Part shown: positions 59,482 through 63,999 of the stretch, piece by piece
How positions within the stretch are numbered: position 1 is the first letter of the stretch
Layout: every line of letters begins with the position of its first letter
Assembly (NCBI RefSeq): GCF_001039355.2
Contig: NW_019773552.1
Span: 1-63,999, forward strand
Source: Lingula anatina
Taxonomy: Eukaryota > Brachiopoda > Lingulata > Lingulida > Lingulidae
Reading direction: 5' to 3'
Length of the DNA: 63,999 bases
The notes under the pieces: model-generated
The model's input: only the letters and a program-made list of their open reading frames with translations
The model's database searches: none
What the model was told of the DNA's origin: nothing
Made by a program: the position numbers and the translations under genes

Positions 59482-60042
59482 TGTCTTCACTGATGTTTTT
59501 TGTATTGGTCTCACTAGCTACATAGATGTGAAATGCAGTAAAGTTAACGTTGTAAATGTTTAATTGTATCTATGACATGATGATCTATGGTTGCCGATAA
59601 AATGCTTGTGTACATGCAAATTATAGGGTGTGTGCATTTCTGATACCAGAGTAATCCAAATTTTTGAAATACACCTAACGTGAAAATGAGTAAAAATGTA
59701 GGTTTTTAATAACTTAATATAGATAATATATATTTAGAGAAAGATCCACCAGAAGACAGAAGTTATACAAATATGTGTAAATAAAAATTGAAAAAGAAAA
59801 GATGTATGCAATAAGATTAAGATAAGCAAAAGCCCCTTAAAGCTATTTTAAGAAAAAAGTAAGTGTTGGGTGTTATGCAACATTCCATGGGTTAGAAAAT
59901 ACCCAAATTGCTTATTTTTGCCAATGCCATCCACAGCTTATTATGAAACCTCACATACGCCATTAAATTATTTAACCCTTCAAATATTTTTTCTGACGTG
60001 TACCTATTGTGGTGTTTTCATTACTAACCGTTCTGTTTTTCT
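59482..60042 (+). repeat. Duplicated 3' UTR and flank of gene B
   Basis: Pairs with 42811-43335. Ends at the N at 60043, after which DIRS-like sequence begins. Confidence 0.92.
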
Positions 60043-60069
60043 NAAAAAATTTCACCTGTCTGCTGCTCT

Positions 60070-60989
60070 CTTCATTACACTTTTCAGTGCCTCCCAAGAG
60101 ATCAAGAAGTTCGACAGCTCCTGAGAGTACTCCAAACAAACGCCGGGCAAGCAGAACTCACCCTACTCCCTCTACTGCGAGCACTTCTTCCGCCGGCCCC
60201 TCTTCAGCATCGGAAAAACGTCCGCGAGTCAGTAAGGGGAAGCAACTTGTTCGTAAATCTGCACCTTCCTCTGTGGACACTTCCTTACCCTCCACTTCTG
60301 GGAGTTCACATTCAACCCCGCAGCCCGTCGACAACCAGGCCATTTTCAACATTCTCAAGGAGATGTCACAAGCCATGGCAACACTGGCTGCCAACTCGGT
60401 GGCACCTCAGTCGGGCCAGCGCAATCTGCCAGAAAACCCTCCGCCTACTCCTCCATCAGCGGACACAGGTATAGTATCCCCCCAGACTAATAGGTATTCA
60501 ACTAAGTCCATTCCCTTACACGCCCTAGTCGACGACAAATTAAAAGATCGAATTTGGGGGAACGAGTTTGTCAACATGTCACTACTCCTCCAAGACCAGT
60601 CAGCGCAATTGCCCCAACCCGGCGACCCCCTCCCATTGGCCATGGAAAACAACCACGGTAAAATCACACTGGTAGTCTCCCAGGGCAGAAGGCCTCAGAT
60701 CACCTCCCTGTCCCAATGGACAACGGCCTTTCACACTTTCATGTCAGTGTACACCCTTAAACACCCCCAGGAGGCGCCCAATTTACTTAAATACGCTGAA
60801 GACATCAGGGTCTTAGCAGGGCTAAGGGGGGACTGGTTAGCTTATGACCGCAACTTCAGGGCTAACAAAGAAAGGTCTGGTGACCCTTGGGAGGATACTA
60901 ATTGGGATCTTTGGAACAGGGCTCTTCTCAATTCTCGCCCACATCATGCACCTGGTCCGATATTTTGTCCTCTCCTGTCTCAAGAATAA
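60070..60989 (+). pseudogene. DIRS gag-like protein, 5' end missing, fused to RT remnant
   Basis: The open frame has a Pro/Ser/Thr-rich, basic N-terminus (PPKRSRSSTAPE), a helical segment (FNILKEMSQAMATLAAN) and a conserved C-terminal block (FHTFMSVYTLKHPQEAPNLL, RVLAGLRGDWLAYDRNFR), as in gag-like ORFs of DIRS/Ngaro elements. It breaks after NWDLWNRAL at about 60931, where RT-derived sequence begins in another frame. Confidence 0.7.
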
Positions 60990-61161
60990 CATTCTGTTTA
61001 AGTCAAAACACATCCCAGGTTGCGAGAATAACTTAGCAGATTCCCTATCACGTCTTCAGGTACAATCATTCAAGCGATCTGCTCCAGCCATGTCCAGATG
61101 TCCGACTATGCTCCCGGCTCATCTTCTACCTCAAAACTTGTTGAGTCTACCAGGGAACTAG
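60931..61161 (+). pseudogene. RT/RNase H C-terminal remnant
   Basis: HIMHLVRYFVLSCLKNNILF then HIPGCENNLADSLSRLQ, the distinctive end of the DIRS RNase H domain. The polymerase palm is deleted. Confidence 0.8.
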
Positions 61162-62084
61162 TGGATGCGGCCCTGGAACCATCTTCCAGAAAGGCTTATG
61201 ATAAAGCTTTCCATAACTTCTCTTCATTTCAGACGGCCACGATAGGTCTCCCTTCCCCCTGCTTCCCGGCCACGATTGCCGACATACTTCTGTATATTTC
61301 CCACCTCCGAGATAAGAATCTCTCCCCCAACACAATTGTGTCAGAAATCTCAAAATTGAGCTATTTTCACAAACTGGCCGGCCACTTTGACCCCACCAAT
61401 GCCTTCATTGTGAAGAAACAACTCATAGGTGTACACAAATTAAATCCATCCGCCGATTCCAGACTGCCCATCACGGTGGGGGTACTCCTAAAACTTGTTA
61501 GAGCTTTGGAACTCACCCTTTCCAATTCCTACACCATGTCACTCTTCAGGGCAATGTACCTCACAGCCTTTCACGGGTTTTTATGTATAGGCGAGATGAC
61601 AGCTAGGGGATCGGGGGCCCCCAACCCCTCCCTCTCCCGGGAAAACGTAAAGTTCTTTTTGAATCATGATGGGGAACAGTCAGTCGAATTAGTAATTTCA
61701 AACTACAAGCATAACACTAAAGGCTCTCCTTTTTCCATTGTTATTGGCCCTCAACGCAATCCCTTGTGCGGGGTAAGTGCCTTAGATCACTACATCAAGC
61801 TGAGGGGGGACACACCAGGCCCACTTTTCTGTCACCCGAACTTCACACCCATTCATCGGGACGTCTTCAACAAACAGCTGACGAGGGATCTTCGATTCTG
61901 TCACTTGGACCCTACGCGCTTTAAAGGACACAGTTTCAGAATAGGAGCCGCTTCCCTGGCGGTGCAGAATAACCTGTCGGACGCTCAGATAAGACGGCTT
62001 GGTCGTTGGAACTCGGACTCTTTCAAGAAATACATCCGCACTCCAACACTATGGTCAAGCCAAGCAACTGGACAATTTGAATAG
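61098..62084 (+). CDS. Tyrosine recombinase of the DIRS-like element (catalytic Arg I lost)
   Basis: 328 codons from ATG 61098 overlap the RT remnant in another frame. An N-terminal SAM-like core-binding region (about 15-110) is followed by the catalytic domain. H278-x-x-R281 in GHSFRIGAAS, W304 in LGRWNSDSF and nucleophile Y312 in KKYIR are present, as is K208. The first catalytic Arg, expected in the FLR-x-GE motif, is Cys163 (TGT at 61584-61586, one CpG-type C-to-T step from CGT). The product would integrate the cDNA circle in an active element; this copy is probably inactive. Confidence 0.82.
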   Translation: MSDYAPGSSSTSKLVESTRELVDAALEPSSRKAYDKAFHNFSSFQTATIGLPSPCFPATIADILLYISHLRDKNLSPNTIVSEISKLSYFHKLAGHFDPTNAFIVKKQLIGVHKLNPSADSRLPITVGVLLKLVRALELTLSNSYTMSLFRAMYLTAFHGFLCIGEMTARGSGAPNPSLSRENVKFFLNHDGEQSVELVISNYKHNTKGSPFSIVIGPQRNPLCGVSALDHYIKLRGDTPGPLFCHPNFTPIHRDVFNKQLTRDLRFCHLDPTRFKGHSFRIGAASLAVQNNLSDAQIRRLGRWNSDSFKKYIRTPTLWSSQATGQFE

Positions 62085-62245
62085 GACTATTTAGCGCATT
62101 TGATATACTTGCACGGAGGATTCACCCGCGCACGTTTAGTGACATTTACAAATCTGACTTTCACGAGTTTCATTTAGTGACACTGTCCATGGCCTATATT
62201 AGTTATCATTTATCATTTTACATTCAATCTCGCTTTCATGCTGAA

Positions 62246-62527
62246 GGCCAGCAAGACATGCGGCCCTCATACCCACCTTTTTTCCGGAGATCTAGCAAGA
62301 CATGCAGATTCTCTCCCACCCATTTCTTTTTATCTTTATATGTTTAAATTTTTATATGTTTAACTTCAAGTGACGTTACTTGTTGGGTCCAGCAAGACAT
62401 GTGGACCTCACCCCCCCCCCACCCCCTCAGAGATCTAGCAAGACATGCAGATTCTCATCCGTTTCTTTTTATTTTTAATTTCCCATTCAATTTTGTAACT
62501 TGTTCGGTCCAGCAATTCACGCTGACC
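62246..62527 (+). repeat. Series of hairpins with an AGCAAGACATG loop and alternating stems
   Basis: Five sites: about 62246-62265 (stem GGCC/GGCC), 62287-62313 (GAGATCT/AGATTCTC, one bulge), 62386-62407 (GGTCC/GGACC), 62430-62456 (as the second) and 62506-62527 (GGTC/GACC, loop diverged). The loop core is fixed in four of them, whereas the stems differ yet pair. They lie just after the recombinase gene, in the 3' non-coding part of the element. Confidence 0.75.
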
Positions 62528-62899
62528 AGTGATTTATTATCTCCATTATACCCTTTATTTCAGGAGCTCAGTTACTGGTTTTTGGTAGACATAATTCATA
62601 ATAGACCGGGCGGGCACACTTAAAATTTCTACTTCTAAATTTCTCTAACTAGGGATGACAGAATGGAGAGCTCTACTCCTCGCTGTATGGCCCGTTTATC
62701 ATAAGGAAAAGAGCATACCTCCCCCTCCCTCAGAATGAGGGAGTTAGGGTTGGGTAGCAAGCCGCAGCTTATCTGTCGTCCACCGTTTCGGCCGATTTAG
62801 CTTGTCCTCTACTTTAGATTACATCGACGTGCTTCGTCCGGTCGTTGGCTAGATTTTTCTTTTCGGCCTCTTTGCAACCCCACAAATTAAAACGTCTGC

Positions 62900-63999
62900 A
62901 CTATGTTCTTTGGGAATTATATATAAAATAGTCTTTTCAGGCGTAAAAACTACGTATTTTGGCACTGTCACAATTATTTAATTTTAACATCAAAATTTAA
63001 TTCATTTTAGTATAAGGATTCACAATAAAAGCGGCCGGCATCGGCCAAGTTTCGAACATCATACTTGTGTTTGTCACTTTATTGCTCCTTTCTCGGCATC
63101 GTATTGAACCTTTAGCTCAAGGAGACATAAAAAGGCCATATGATGTGAGAGAAGATACTGCTTATGATATCCTCCATTAGTCAAAATTACATATATCTTT
63201 ATACTAAAATTATATATATGAAATTGATATTAAATCTCCACAAACAGTTTTCTTTGTGTTCGTTCAAATAATAATAATAATAATAATAACATTTTTAAAA
63301 CATATCTATGATGGTTTAGATATAAATATTTTCTACAGAACCTTATAATACTCATTTTAAATGGTCTCAAAGCGTTAAGCGCTATTTGGAACAAGACCAT
63401 TTTGTAATTTGTTGTACATATCTCAATGTTATAGATGATTTTAATATTTGGCATCTTACAACATACAGTATCCTAATATCCTACTTAATAACCCATATTT
63501 GTCATCAACAGGTCAAGAATAAACTCACTTCGCTATGTTCACGCTCCCATTCCTTGTAACTAAGTTTGTATATCTGTAGATCTCCAGATAAGACGTACAT
63601 GTAATATATAATCCAGAAATCTTACTGTCTGAAAAGAAGACACTGTGACTGTGGTACTTAAAGGACTTGCGTCATACCGTCGGAATGGCCTGAACGGAGC
63701 ATATTCTTCAGAAAACATGCTCAACTAACGATATCTTTATCTAAATACACGAAGTAAAAGCTCATTTTGTAAATTTTGGACTCTAAAAAACGTCCTTTTT
63801 GCTTGGCCTGCCAGTTAATGAGCTACGTGGTCACGTGGTACGATGACGACAATCGTGAATTTAAAAAGAAAGTCATTAGAGGCAATTTTCTGTGACCTTA
63901 AAATTGACCTTTGACCTACTTTTCACCATAAACTGAACTTTGCAAATTTTGGTTCCCTTTTATCTCCAAAACTGGCAGAGATAGGTCCATAGTTACTAT
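62900..63999. other. Intergenic, nothing recognised
   Basis: AT-rich sequence with an (AAT)n tract near 63268-63288. No supported gene. Confidence 0.5.
63905..63917 (-). promoter_or_regulatory. Perfect DR1 nuclear-receptor-type site
   Basis: TGACCTTTGACCT is the reverse of AGGTCA-A-AGGTCA. It may be functional, or part of a dispersed repeat. No adjacent gene is visible. Confidence 0.25.

Larger units (their letters stand above)
60044..62900 (+). mobile_element. DIRS-like (tyrosine-recombinase) retrotransposon, internally deleted
   Basis: A gag-like ORF, an RNase H/RT C-terminal remnant and a tyrosine recombinase occur in that order. The 5' end is at or before the assembly join at 60043; the 3' end is not defined (approximate). 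GC content is higher than in the surroundings. Most of the RT domain is missing, so it is non-autonomous. Confidence 0.85.

Noticed and set aside
60158-60667. Minus-strand ORFs opposite the DIRS gag
   Set aside because: Shadows of the GC-rich gag frame.
1-63999. tRNA or rRNA genes
   Set aside because: No cloverleaf with a recognisable T-arm or rRNA signature was seen by eye; a tRNA scan would be decisive.

Overview
The window is animal nuclear DNA, AT-rich and repeat-laden, with GT-AG introns, many microsatellites and several DNA and YR-retrotransposon families. Domain content (SPSB-type SPRY, Neuralized/NHR, armadillo, NEURL4-type C-terminus; somatomedin-B-like ectodomains; Tc1, PIF/Harbinger and DIRS-like elements) and frequent TACATGTA-type words suggest a marine lophotrochozoan, most likely a bivalve mollusc. 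The species is an inference.

Layout. (1) 1-13.3 kb: two tandem paralogues of one gene family on +. The first is cut by the window edge (last two exons, 76-2816). The second is complete (14 exons, 4928-12581, 990 aa) and reads SPRY - NHR - armadillo - NEURL4-like C-terminal domain with ADP-ribosyltransferase-like H/Y/E positions, and an N-myristoylation-type start. Their 3' flanks are also duplicated. (2) 13.3-15 kb: a dead Tc1/mariner element with clear TIRs and TA target sites. (3) 16.5-22 kb: a truncated copy of a secreted-protein gene, two tandem ~554-bp copies of an unidentified ORF that ends just upstream of a histone-type 3' stem-loop, a foldback element built on 16-bp repeats, and a region with a series of hairpins that share a loop but differ in stem. 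(4) 21.7-28.2 kb and 46.4-52.9 kb: paralogous arrays of a promoter-like repeat, two copies of which keep a TATA box and a splice donor. (5) 28.9-32.8 kb: a broken PIF/Harbinger element. (6) 33.4-34.6 kb: a CAGTAG-rich foldback element with a 53-bp tandem array inside. (7) 36-43.3 kb and 54.2-60 kb: a segmental duplication carrying two near-identical three-exon genes (A and B) for secreted or surface proteins with a somatomedin-B-like motif. Copy A ends in a GPI-type hydrophobic tail; copy B loses it through a one-base deletion. (8) 60-63 kb: an internally deleted DIRS-like retrotransposon with a second series of stem-variable, loop-conserved hairpins. The last 1 kb holds no recognisable gene.

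The two gene families are not evidently functionally linked. What they share is tandem or segmental duplication followed by divergence by transposon insertion. Four single Ns mark assembly joins (20491, 49574, 50930, 60043). One of them (50930) sits exactly between two 713-bp near-identical copies and is almost certainly an unmerged contig overlap.
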